NCBI GenBank assembly: GCA_017380275.1
Contig: JAFOEH010000133.1
Location: 1-8,749 of the forward strand
DNA: 8,749 nucleotides
Direction of reading: 5' to 3'
Source: Alistipes sp.
GTDB lineage: Bacteria; Bacteroidota; Bacteroidia; Bacteroidales; Rikenellaceae
The notes beneath the pieces were generated by a model. That model saw only the letters and a program-made list of their open reading frames with translations. It searched no databases and was not told the origin of the DNA. Both the position numbers and the translations under genes were made by a program. Of the stretch, positions 1 through 6,836 are shown piece after piece (within the stretch, counting starts at the first letter, position 1; each line of letters starts with the position of its first letter).

Positions 1-70
1 AAAGACAGATAATAATAAAAAAATCAGGGAACTAATCCCAACGATGAAATCGCTTGATAAGTAAGCATTC
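1..70. other. AT-rich stretch of unknown origin at the left edge
   Basis: This short stretch is clearly richer in A/T (21 G/C in the first 66 bases) than the DNA that follows (33 of 60 in 71-130). The ligase reading frame from the right enters it on the minus strand and stops at 24-26 after a tail that does not resemble the ligase family. On the plus strand one frame stays open from base 2 to a TAA at 62-64 and could be the last 20 codons of another gene (ends ...MKSLDK), but that is too short to identify. It may be a third sequence piece joined at about 60-75. No function can be assigned. Confidence 0.35.
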
Positions 71-572
71 CGAAAGCTTGTCCAAAGCCTGCCCGAATAG
101 GGATACCTCCCAACCGTTCCACCGCTTTTGCAATCAGATCTCCCAATCCAAAGGGGCCGGTAAAGGGAAAGGCAATGAAGCATTTCTCTCCCGCAGACAG
201 CATTTCGGAAATGCCTGCCGCAAAAAAGCCTACGGTATGCTCCGTGTCACTTTCCGTGTAAAACACCCGTTTGGCCGGGCCTGTGGTGCCGGAGGTTGCC
301 CCGGAGATCACCCGGCTCACCTCGCTCTGGCTTGTCAGCAGAAACGTTCCCGGATGCTCTGACAGGTCCTGTGCTGTTGTGAAAGGAAGCTTCCGTAAGT
401 CAGAAAGGGAATCCAAACTTTGGGGATAATCCCTGTAAAAGCCCTCTCTCGCTTTCACACGGGCAAGGGTTTCGTTGAGTCGCTGCAGCTGAAGTGTTTC
501 CAGGGCTTCCCGGGACAGACCGGGAAGCCCTTCCGCTTGTTCAATCCAGTTTTCTAAGTTCGTTCGTCTCAT
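24..572 (-). CDS. PaaK-like AMP-dependent CoA ligase, DVU_1553-like (C-terminally truncated)
   Basis: This is the N-terminal part of an adenylate-forming acyl-CoA ligase related to phenylacetate-CoA ligase. Such cytoplasmic enzymes activate a carboxylate with ATP and transfer it to CoA. Visible are the PaaK-like LPFTT segment (about residues 62-66) and the adenylate-binding P-loop TSGTTGPAKR (about 93-102), followed by a GGIPIRAGFG segment (155-164). The start ATG at 572 overlaps the stop of the upstream radical SAM gene as ATGA, the usual sign of translational coupling. From memory, the pairing with a TrsS-type radical SAM protein matches the Desulfovibrio DVU_1553/DVU_1554 arrangement, so I prefer that subfamily; the substrate is unknown. 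The frame ends after 182 residues, under half the usual length of more than 400, and the last 15 or so residues come from the AT-rich stretch and look unrelated. The A5-A10 motifs and C-terminal lid domain are missing, so the product as seen cannot be active. Confidence 0.75.
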   Translation of the reverse strand: MRRTNLENWIEQAEGLPGLSREALETLQLQRLNETLARVKAREGFYRDYPQSLDSLSDLRKLPFTTAQDLSEHPGTFLLTSQSEVSRVISGATSGTTGPAKRVFYTESDTEHTVGFFAAGISEMLSAGEKCFIAFPFTGPFGLGDLIAKAVERLGGIPIRAGFGQAFGMLTYQAISSLGLVP

Positions 573-1483
573 TTTCTGTACAAGGCTCGTCCGTGGATAT
601 CCGTCAGATTGTAGGCACAGAATGGTACCATGCCCTTGTCCGTATCCACTTCACAGATGTAACACCGGCGCAGCCGATCCAGATCCAAATTATAGGCATC
701 CTGGAAGACCATGCCGGACACGGTAAAGGTATTTTCTACCGTCTGCTGCAGGAATTCATCCAGAGAAGATGTGGCCTCGTCACCGTCGCAGCAGCTCGCC
801 TTGCCGCTCCACTGCTGGGAAACAAAATCCCGGGCTTCGCTGGACTTGACGCAGCAGCACTGGCTCCGACGCCGGGGCAGAGCTTTGATGGTTCCATCTT
901 TTCTGCGCATATAGCTGGCATGGAAAGAACAATAAGGACTTTCCGCACCGCCGCCGCCGAAGTCGGTGATTTTCATAATGCCGTCCATCTGCTCCTCAAT
1001 CCGGCGCAGCACCGCAGGAATGGTCAGCCGAACTTCCGGTGCATCCAGACCGCAGCGTCCGAAATAGGAGATGGGCTGAATATGGACACCCCGGATATGG
1101 GGAGCCCGGGGCAGGGCAAACTTCAAAATATCACCCAGCGCATGGTCATTGACACCGGGCGCCACCGTGGGTACCAGAACCACAGGGATTCCCGCAGCCT
1201 TGCAGTTGTCAATGGCCTTGAGTTTGATTTCCAGCAGTTCTGTGCCACGAAGGGTACGGTAGATATCATCCGTCAGTCCGTCAAACTGCAGAAAAGCCAC
1301 ACTGACACCGGCTTGCTTCAGATATTCCGCATAGCCCTCTTCCTTTGCAATTCTCACACCGTTGGTGTTCAGCTGGAAGAAGGAGAAGCCCTTCTCTTTG
1401 CCCAGGGCGATGATTTTGTCCAGATCATTGCGCATGGTGGGTTCGCCGCCGGAAAGCTGGATGTTGAAGGGGCCGCCCCGGTC
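569..1483 (-). CDS. trsS: Radical SAM protein of the TrsS type (N-terminally truncated)
   Basis: This is the C-terminal three quarters or so of a radical SAM enzyme. The frame is open from the stop at 569 back to a TAA at 1484-1486 at the chimeric junction. The first in-frame ATG (1435) lies inside the conserved SGGEPTMR segment, so it is not the native start. SGGEPT is the glycine-rich SAM-binding motif just after the usual CxxxCxxC cluster loop, and that loop is lost. Later come an NTNG strand, a VPTVAPGVN segment and a cysteine-rich tail. Counted from the ATG at 1435, cysteines lie at about 169, 193-195, 215-216, 258, 261 and 273, the last group within CYICEV...PFCAYNL, which probably binds auxiliary Fe-S clusters. 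The tail and the ATGA-coupled ligase downstream suggest TrsS, a family that includes selenoproteins; this copy has cysteines and no in-frame UGA. The reaction is unknown. Another SPASM-like radical SAM enzyme is the alternative. Without the cluster loop the fragment cannot be functional. Confidence 0.7.
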   Translation of the reverse strand, partial: DRGGPFNIQLSGGEPTMRNDLDKIIALGKEKGFSFFQLNTNGVRIAKEEGYAEYLKQAGVSVAFLQFDGLTDDIYRTLRGTELLEIKLKAIDNCKAAGIPVVLVPTVAPGVNDHALGDILKFALPRAPHIRGVHIQPISYFGRCGLDAPEVRLTIPAVLRRIEEQMDGIMKITDFGGGGAESPYCSFHASYMRRKDGTIKALPRRRSQCCCVKSSEARDFVSQQWSGKASCCDGDEATSSLDEFLQQTVENTFTVSGMVFQDAYNLDLDRLRRCYICEVDTDKGMVPFCAYNLTDIHGRALYRK

Positions 1484-2166
1484 TTAGCCGCAGCGTCGAT
1501 GTTTGCCTGGGGTAGACCCTTGAGCTCCTCGAGAGAGTTAGCCACTACGAAGGTGTTGTTGGTCTCGTGCTGGAGATTCTGTGAGAATGTGAGCTGCAAC
1601 ATCGAGAGCTCCTGGTTCAGTGCGCGAAGCTTCTCCTTCTCCGCCTCGCTAAGCTCGGCACCGCTATTTACGAAGCGCTTGTAGGTGTTCTCCAACACCT
1701 TCTGCTCCTCGGCGGTGAGCTTCAGATTATCCTTCTGCTCGTAAACAGCCTTAACGCGAGCGAACAGAGCGGGATTAAGGTTGATATCATCGCTGTGAGC
1801 CGATGAGAGAGGTGAGAGCTCCTTCTGCAGCGCGCGAATCTCGTCGTTTGAGTTGCTGCTTGACAGGGGGCTGAACGTACCACGCACCTTGCGAAGCGTA
1901 GCGCCACACTGGTCCAGAGCTGCAATGGTGTTCTCGAAGGTGGGAGCCTCGGGGTTGTTTACGATAGCCTCGATCTCAGCCTTCTGCTCCTCCATACCAC
2001 GAAGCATACCCTCGCGGTAGTGATCGATCGTGATCTCCGAGAAGGGAGCGATACCGAACGGAGCGGTGAACTCGTTAAAGAGCGGATTGTCGGACTTATT
2101 GCTGCTGCCACATCCGCAGGCAGCGATTGCTATAGCTGCCATAAAAATCTGTTTTTTGAATTTCAT
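1369..2166 (-). CDS. M3-family peptidyl-dipeptidase lipoprotein, N-terminal fragment (chimeric 3' end)
   Basis: The first ~229 codons encode the helical N-terminal region of an M3 zinc metallopeptidase of the Dcp/oligopeptidase A type, exported enzymes that cleave dipeptides from peptide C-termini. Recognisable family segments are NPLFNEFTAPFGIAPF, an ITIDHYREGM helix, PTFENTIAALD and the LEELKGLPQANIDAAAK strand. The N-terminus is a lipoprotein signal: basic MKFKK, a hydrophobic stretch and a lipobox ending IAAC at Cys17, predicting a membrane-anchored periplasmic or outer-membrane enzyme. Family members are about 700 residues, so two thirds are missing, including the HExxH zinc site. From about base 1485 leftwards the frame runs on for some 36 codons to 1369, but there it reads trsS DNA out of frame (sequence ending PSSS), so this tail is not natural protein. 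It is transcribed divergently from the esterase gene. Family assignment is firm for 1482-2166; the product as drawn is an artefact or a broken gene. Confidence 0.8.
   Translation of the reverse strand: MKFKKQIFMAAIAIAACGCGSSNKSDNPLFNEFTAPFGIAPFSEITIDHYREGMLRGMEEQKAEIEAIVNNPEAPTFENTIAALDQCGATLRKVRGTFSPLSSSNSNDEIRALQKELSPLSSAHSDDINLNPALFARVKAVYEQKDNLKLTAEEQKVLENTYKRFVNSGAELSEAEKEKLRALNQELSMLQLTFSQNLQHETNNTFVVANSLEELKGLPQANIDAAAKTGAAPSTSSFPAANPPCAMIWTKSSPWAKRRASPSSS
1478..1486. other. Chimeric junction between two unrelated gene fragments
   Basis: Both genes are on the minus strand but in different frames. To the right, DNA reads as M3 peptidase (...DAAAKT). To the left it reads as radical SAM protein (DRGGPFNIQLSGGEPT...). 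The bases of 1481-1483 can be assigned to either side. The trsS frame hits TAA at 1484-1486, contributed by the GCT AAG codons of the peptidase frame. No insertion sequence, inverted repeat, tRNA or target duplication is visible at the switch. Confidence 0.8.
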
Positions 2167-2194
2167 AGTTATTGTTTTTTGGTGTCTTTGGGAG

Positions 2195-2202
2195 CAAAAA
2201 TA
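2195..2202 (-). promoter_or_regulatory. Candidate Bacteroidetes -7 box for the M3 peptidase gene
   Basis: Read on the minus strand this is TATTTTTG, matching the Bacteroidetes TAnnTTTG consensus. It lies 28 bases upstream of the ATG at 2166, which would give a leader of about 20 nt. I see no convincing -33 TTTG partner at the expected 19-21 base spacing, so the call rests on one box in AT-rich DNA. Confidence 0.4.
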
Positions 2203-2308
2203 GTAATTATAATCGAAAATCTTACATATTATAATGTGTAACGGTGTAAAAAAGTATCAAAATCAATAAGAAAAATATTCGGACGCAATAGTGAAATTAT
2301 TTTTTTTA

Positions 2309-2316
2309 TATCTTTG
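2309..2316 (+). promoter_or_regulatory. Candidate Bacteroidetes -7 box for the esterase-protease operon
   Basis: TATCTTTG matches the Bacteroidetes TAnnTTTG consensus, just after a run of eight T's. It is 51 bases upstream of the esterase ATG at 2368, implying a leader of roughly 45 nt. A -33 TTTG is not evident. The start region (AAACAAACCGATATG) has no strong Shine-Dalgarno sequence, as is usual in this phylum. The whole 2167-2367 interval is AT-rich and shows no other gene. Confidence 0.5.
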
Positions 2317-2367
2317 TTCTTGGCAATTGTTGCCTTATAAGAAGGGAAATCACTAAAACAAACCGAT

Positions 2368-3555
2368 ATGAAGCGAATTCTTTTTACAATTGCAGCGCTG
2401 TCGCTCTCGATGGCGGCTATGGCACAACAATCTTGGGTTAATGAGACCCACAATCCACAGGCAAATACTCAAGGTCTGGCCCCGATGGGTGCCCGCGTAA
2501 TCTCTCCAGAGGTTCACGACGACCACACCGTTACGTTCCGTCTTTACGCTCCCAACGCCAAGCAGGTGGTTGTGCGCGGAACGATGTTTACGGGCGGAAT
2601 GGATGTTCGCAGCGCCGAGATGACCAAGGATGATAAGGGCGTGTGGTCGGTTAAGGCAGGCCCCTTTACTCCCGATGTCTATACCTATACCTTTAGTGTT
2701 GATGGGGTTAGCTTCGTAGATCCTGCCAATACACTCCACAACCACGGTACGATGCCCGCGTCGAGTATGCTCTACGTTCACGGTGATAAGCCTGCTTACT
2801 ACGACCCCAATCCCGCTGTTGAGCACGGCTCGGTAACCACCAGCTACTACAACTCAATCGTGTCTAACGGCCTGCGCACGATCGTAGTCTACACTCCTCC
2901 TAAGTACGACGCAGCAAAGAAGTACCCCGTTCTCTACCTTATGGGTGGCTCGGGCGAGGCTACTGACTCGTGGTATAAGTATGGTCAGGTGAACTGGATT
3001 ATGGATAATATGATTGCCGAGGGTAAGATCGAGCCTACGATCGTGGTTATGGTAAACAACCAGATCGTTCACCGCTCAACGCCCAACCACAGCGAGCTTT
3101 CGTTCAAGATGATGGAGCGCGAGTATAAGGAGTGTGTAATTCCCTGGGTTGATTCACACTACAGCACTATCAAGGATCGCAAGGGCCGCGCTCTGGCAGG
3201 TCTTTCGATGGGCGGTCGCCACACGCAGTATATCGGCTTCCGTAACCCCGACCTCTTCGGCTCACTCGGTATTCTGAGCGCAGCACTTACGGCTGCCGAC
3301 GAGAAGGCTTTTGGTGAGGATAACGTAGCTATGGGTCGCGATAAGGCCGCTTTCGATAAGGCCGACTTCGATTATATCTTTATCGGTGCAGGTAAGTACG
3401 AGACCAACGATGAGTCGCGCCACACACAGCTGCACAAGCAGTTGGAGCAGATGGGTGTTGAGCACGAGTATTACATTGGCGGCTTCTCGGCACACGACTT
3501 TATGACGTGGCGTCACTTGCTTTATTTCAGCTTCCTGCCCAAGCTTTGGAAATAA
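2368..3555 (+). CDS. Exported CE1-type carbohydrate esterase with N-terminal CBM48-like domain
   Basis: This is a 395-residue secreted alpha/beta hydrolase of the esterase D / CE1 group, whose members remove acetyl or feruloyl groups from plant polysaccharides. A Sec signal peptide is clear (MKRIL, hydrophobic core, AMA before Gln20). About residues 45-140 form a beta-sandwich E-set/CBM48-like domain (VTFRLYAPNAKQVVVRG, GVWSVKAGPF, YTYTFSVDG). The catalytic domain starts near 155 with TIVVYTPPKYD and YPVLYLMGGSGE. The nucleophile elbow is GLSMGG with Ser280 and the likely catalytic His is His376 in FSAHDFMTWR. The acid is less clear: the usual Asp of the GKxD turn reads Glu345 in GKYETND, with Asp348 nearby. 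The length and two-domain layout match Bacteroidales xylan/feruloyl esterases, but the bond cleaved cannot be told from sequence. It lies 32 bp upstream of the tricorn-like protease gene and is probably cotranscribed with it. Confidence 0.87.
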   Translation: MKRILFTIAALSLSMAAMAQQSWVNETHNPQANTQGLAPMGARVISPEVHDDHTVTFRLYAPNAKQVVVRGTMFTGGMDVRSAEMTKDDKGVWSVKAGPFTPDVYTYTFSVDGVSFVDPANTLHNHGTMPASSMLYVHGDKPAYYDPNPAVEHGSVTTSYYNSIVSNGLRTIVVYTPPKYDAAKKYPVLYLMGGSGEATDSWYKYGQVNWIMDNMIAEGKIEPTIVVMVNNQIVHRSTPNHSELSFKMMEREYKECVIPWVDSHYSTIKDRKGRALAGLSMGGRHTQYIGFRNPDLFGSLGILSAALTAADEKAFGEDNVAMGRDKAAFDKADFDYIFIGAGKYETNDESRHTQLHKQLEQMGVEHEYYIGGFSAHDFMTWRHLLYFSFLPKLWK

Positions 3556-3587
3556 AATAATTCAGGCAAAACTAAATACTCAAATAT

Positions 3588-6500
3588 ATGAATAAGAAAC
3601 TATTACTCTCCCTGCTACTTGCAGGGGCTACGCTTTCGGTCTCGGCTGACGAGGCTCGACTGCTACGTTTCCCAGCCACCAATGGTCAGGATGTAGTCTT
3701 TACCTATGCGGGCGATTTGTATAAGGCTCCTTTGACGGGTGGTGAGGCTCAGCGCTTGACATCGCACGTCGGAATGGAGATGTTTGCTCGCTTCTCGCCC
3801 GATGGCCAGTCAATCGCCTTCACGGCTCAGTATGACGGCAATACGGAGGTTTACATGATGCCCAAGAGCGGTGGTGAGCCCGAGCGCTTGACCTACACCT
3901 CGACAAATAGTCGCGACGATGTGGGTGACCGTATGGGTCCCAACAATATCGTGATGACGTGGACTCGCGATGGCAAGAATATTCTTTATCGTAACCGCAT
4001 CGGCGATGGCTTCAGTGGTAAGCTGTGGTCGGTATCGGCTGAGGGTGATATGCCCGAGCAGCTGCCCTTGCCTGAGGGTGGATTCTGTTCGTACTCGCCC
4101 GATGGTAAGAAACTGGCTTACAACCGTGTGATGCGTGAGTTCCGTACTTGGAAGTATTATAAGGGCGGTATGGCCGACGATGTATGGGTGTATGACCCTG
4201 CGTCGAAGAAGATTGAGAACGTAACCAACAACGTATCGCAGGATATATTCCCGATGTGGATTGGCGAGGAGATCTTCTTTATCAGCGACCGCGACCGCAC
4301 GATGAACCTCTTTGTTTACAACACAGCTACAAAGAAGACTGAGAAGGTGACCAACTACACCGACTACGATATCAAGTTCCCCTCGACCAATGGCGAGGTA
4401 ATCGTTTATGAGCAGGGTGGTTACATCTTCAAGTTTGACCCACTCACCCGCAAGGCCGAGAATGTTTCGATTACGCTCAACTCGGAGAGCATCTACGCTC
4501 GTAAGGAGATGAAGAACGTAGCCGGCAACCTCACCTCAGCGAGCCTCTCTCCCGATGGCAAGCGCGTGGCCGTAACGGCTCGTGGCGAGGTCTTCAACGT
4601 ACCCGTGGAGAAGGGCGTAACACGCAATATCACCCGCACATCGGGCGCAAACGAGCGTGGTGCGAAGTGGAGTCCCGATGGTAAGTGGATTGCCTACATC
4701 AGCGATCGCACGGGCGAGACCGAGGTATGGTTGCAGGGCGAGGATGGCGAGCCTCAGCAGCTTACCAAGGGTAGCGATACCTACATTCGTCAGGTGATCT
4801 GGGCACCCGATTCAAAGACTCTGCTCTACACCGACCGCAAGAATCGTCTGGTGGAGGTGAATATCGCATCGAAGAGCAAGCAGACCCTTATGCAGAATCC
4901 CAATGGCGAGCCTGCGGGCGTAGCTTTCTCTCCCGATAGCAAGTGGATTACCTACACCAAGAGTGCAGAGAACGATATGAGCGTTGTGTATGTATTCAAC
5001 CTCGCATCGAAGAAGGAGTACCCCGTGACGGAGCGTTGGTATTCGTCATCCGCTCCCGTATTTAGTACCGATGGCAAGTATTTGATTTTCACTTCGGCAC
5101 GCGACTTTAACTCTACATACAGCCAGACCGAGTGGAATCACGTCTATACCCGTATGAACGGTATCTATATGGCTATGTTGGCCGCTTCAACTCCCTCGCC
5201 GCTGTTGCCTACTGATGGCGCTGTGGAGGCTGCAAAGCCCGCCGAGGGTCCCGTTGAGGTGAAGATTGATCCCGAGAATCTGCCCGGTCGCATCGTTAAG
5301 TTGCCATTGGCGGCAGGTATGTATCGTAACTTCTACTCTGATGGTAAGAAGGTATATTACTCTGGCTCAGGCGGCTTGAAGGCATTCGATCTCAAGACTC
5401 AGAAAGAGGAGACCGTAGCCGAGGGTGCATCGGTAACGGTTACGCCCGGTAGCAAGAAGGCTCTCTATATGAAGGGCCGCCAGATGTTCGTGGCCGACTT
5501 CCCCACAGCGAAGGCTAATTTGCGTGAGGCTGTGAGCACGAAGGATATGGTTGCCGAGGTTGACTATATGCAGGAGTGGGCACAGATCTACGACGAGGTT
5601 TGGCGCGCGTTCCGCGACGGTTTCTATCTGGAGAATATGCACGGCATCGACTGGAAGGCTATTAAGAAGAAGTATGAGGTGCTGCTGCCCTATGCAAAGA
5701 CCCGTCTGGACCTTAATTATATCATCGGCGAGATGATTTCGGAGGTTGGTTGCGGTCACGCCTATGTAAATCCTGGTGAGATGCCTCAGGTGGAGCGTAT
5801 CCCGATGGGATTGTTGGGCGCAGAGCTCAAGCGCGATAAGAGCGGCTTCTTCCGTATCGAGAAGATTCTGCCCGGTGGCGTTTACAGCCAGACGTTGCGT
5901 TCGCCTCTGGCCGAGCCCGGAGTGGATGTTAAGGAGGGTGACTATATCGTTGCAATCGACGGTATTCCTACCTCGAGCGTAAAGAATATCTATCAGTTGC
6001 TGGTTGGTAAGGCTAACGTCCTGACCGAGCTTAGCATCAGCTCATCGGCTTCAGCTACGGGAGCTCGCAAGGTTGTCGTAAGCCCCATCGATAACGAGTA
6101 TCCGCTCTACCACTACAATTGGGTTCAGGAGAATATCCGCAAGGTTTCGGAGGCTACCAATGGTAAAGTAGGTTATATTTACATCCCCGATATGAGCGCT
6201 GAGGGTTTGAACGAGTTTGCTCGTTACTTCTACCCGCAGCTCGACAAGGAGGCGTTGATTATCGACGACCGTGCTAATGGTGGTGGTAATGTATCACCGA
6301 TGATTATCGAGCGTCTGCTGCGTCAGGCTTATCGTATGACGATGTATCGCGGTCAGGAGCGTAACGGTACGATTCCCGACGCTACGCATCACGGCCCGAA
6401 GGTATTGTTGGTTGACAAGTATTCGGCTTCGGATGGCGACCTGTTCCCCTGGAGCTTCAAGGCTAACAACCTCGGTACAGTTATCGGTACTCGCACCTGG

Positions 6501-6779
6501 GGTGGTATCGTGGGTATCAGTGGCTCACTGCCTTATATCGATGGTACCGATGTGCGCGTTCCCTTCTTTACCAACTACGACGCTAAGACGGGTGAGTGGA
6601 TTGTGGAGAATCACGGTGTAGATCCCGACATCCTGATTGACAACGATCCCATCAAGGAGTATATGGGTGAGGACGAGCAGCTCAATAAGGCTATCGAGGT
6701 TGCTCTCGAGCAGATTAAGAATCGCAAGCCCCTGCCTAAGACGCCTGCTCCGCGTACGATGAAGGATCTGGGTTGGTAA
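3588..6779 (+). CDS. Tricorn-like protease (S41 family) with beta-propeller domains and PDZ
   Basis: This 1063-residue exported serine protease is homologous to archaeal tricorn, which degrades peptides released by larger proteases. A Sec signal peptide (MNKKLLLSLLLAG, cleavage near SVSA|DEA) places it in the periplasm. Residues ~25-300 and ~305-640 are beta-propellers made of WD40/PD40-like blades, with repeated FSPDG-type motifs near 69-73, 169-173, 320-324, 361-365 and 448-451. A helical core segment follows (~660-725), then a PDZ domain (~735-830) and the S41 catalytic domain (~840-1040). Active-site matches to tricorn are His724 (GCGHAYV), Ser948-Asp949 (YSASDGD) and Glu1007 (IVENHG); GGGN near 898-901 probably helps form the oxyanion hole. 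The residue before the His is Gly723, where archaeal tricorn has a Ser. The size matches the family, and all domains are present without frameshift. It likely finishes extracytoplasmic peptide breakdown. The start has no strong ribosome site, as usual for the phylum. Confidence 0.93.
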   Translation: MNKKLLLSLLLAGATLSVSADEARLLRFPATNGQDVVFTYAGDLYKAPLTGGEAQRLTSHVGMEMFARFSPDGQSIAFTAQYDGNTEVYMMPKSGGEPERLTYTSTNSRDDVGDRMGPNNIVMTWTRDGKNILYRNRIGDGFSGKLWSVSAEGDMPEQLPLPEGGFCSYSPDGKKLAYNRVMREFRTWKYYKGGMADDVWVYDPASKKIENVTNNVSQDIFPMWIGEEIFFISDRDRTMNLFVYNTATKKTEKVTNYTDYDIKFPSTNGEVIVYEQGGYIFKFDPLTRKAENVSITLNSESIYARKEMKNVAGNLTSASLSPDGKRVAVTARGEVFNVPVEKGVTRNITRTSGANERGAKWSPDGKWIAYISDRTGETEVWLQGEDGEPQQLTKGSDTYIRQVIWAPDSKTLLYTDRKNRLVEVNIASKSKQTLMQNPNGEPAGVAFSPDSKWITYTKSAENDMSVVYVFNLASKKEYPVTERWYSSSAPVFSTDGKYLIFTSARDFNSTYSQTEWNHVYTRMNGIYMAMLAASTPSPLLPTDGAVEAAKPAEGPVEVKIDPENLPGRIVKLPLAAGMYRNFYSDGKKVYYSGSGGLKAFDLKTQKEETVAEGASVTVTPGSKKALYMKGRQMFVADFPTAKANLREAVSTKDMVAEVDYMQEWAQIYDEVWRAFRDGFYLENMHGIDWKAIKKKYEVLLPYAKTRLDLNYIIGEMISEVGCGHAYVNPGEMPQVERIPMGLLGAELKRDKSGFFRIEKILPGGVYSQTLRSPLAEPGVDVKEGDYIVAIDGIPTSSVKNIYQLLVGKANVLTELSISSSASATGARKVVVSPIDNEYPLYHYNWVQENIRKVSEATNGKVGYIYIPDMSAEGLNEFARYFYPQLDKEALIIDDRANGGGNVSPMIIERLLRQAYRMTMYRGQERNGTIPDATHHGPKVLLVDKYSASDGDLFPWSFKANNLGTVIGTRTWGGIVGISGSLPYIDGTDVRVPFFTNYDAKTGEWIVENHGVDPDILIDNDPIKEYMGEDEQLNKAIEVALEQIKNRKPLPKTPAPRTMKDLGW

Positions 6780-6800
6780 TCATCCCCAGTAAGAATAAAA

Positions 6801-6830
6801 AAAAGGTTGGTCCCGCAGGACCAACCTTTT
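6801..6830. terminator. Bidirectional intrinsic terminator between convergent genes
   Basis: A perfect 13-bp stem (AAAAGGTTGGTCC paired with GGACCAACCTTTT) encloses a 4-base loop CGCA. On the minus strand it is followed by an unbroken T-run (A's at 6797-6800, extending those of the stem), giving a strong terminator for the GH9 gene, whose stop is 6 bases away. On the plus strand the tail is TTTTCTGTTTTT, so it should also end the protease operon, whose stop is 21 bases upstream. Confidence 0.9.
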
Positions 6831-6836
6831 CTGTTT

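Noticed and set aside
29..41. Small hairpin GGGA/TCCC followed by T's on the minus strand as a terminator of the ligase
   Set aside because: The stem is only 4 bp and falls in a low-G+C stretch where T-runs are expected.
74..79. HindIII-type site AAGCTT near the possible left junction as a cloning scar
   Set aside because: A single 6-base site is expected by chance, and no matching site lies at the other junction near 1482.
569..571. UGA at the end of trsS as a possible selenocysteine codon
   Set aside because: It forms the ATGA overlap with the ligase start and follows the complete conserved PFCAYNL tail; no selenocysteine insertion hairpin is evident.
1369..1480. The last ~36 codons of the M3 open frame as a novel C-terminal domain
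   Set aside because: This DNA encodes the conserved SGGEPT region of the radical SAM protein in another frame, so the tail is an out-of-frame continuation past the junction.
494..1684. A 396-codon open frame on the plus strand
   Set aside because: It runs antisense to the ligase, trsS and M3 fragments, crosses the chimeric junction and has no recognisable protein motif; the minus-strand frames carry clear family motifs.
2167..2367. Possible small gene or RNA in the divergent intergenic region
   Set aside because: Open frames here lack similarity and start context, the region is AT-rich with promoter-like boxes in both directions, and no stable hairpin stands out.
5551..6621. Short plus- and minus-strand open frames inside the tricorn-like gene
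   Set aside because: They overlap well-supported catalytic-domain coding sequence and show low-complexity or Arg/Ser-rich translations typical of shifted frames.
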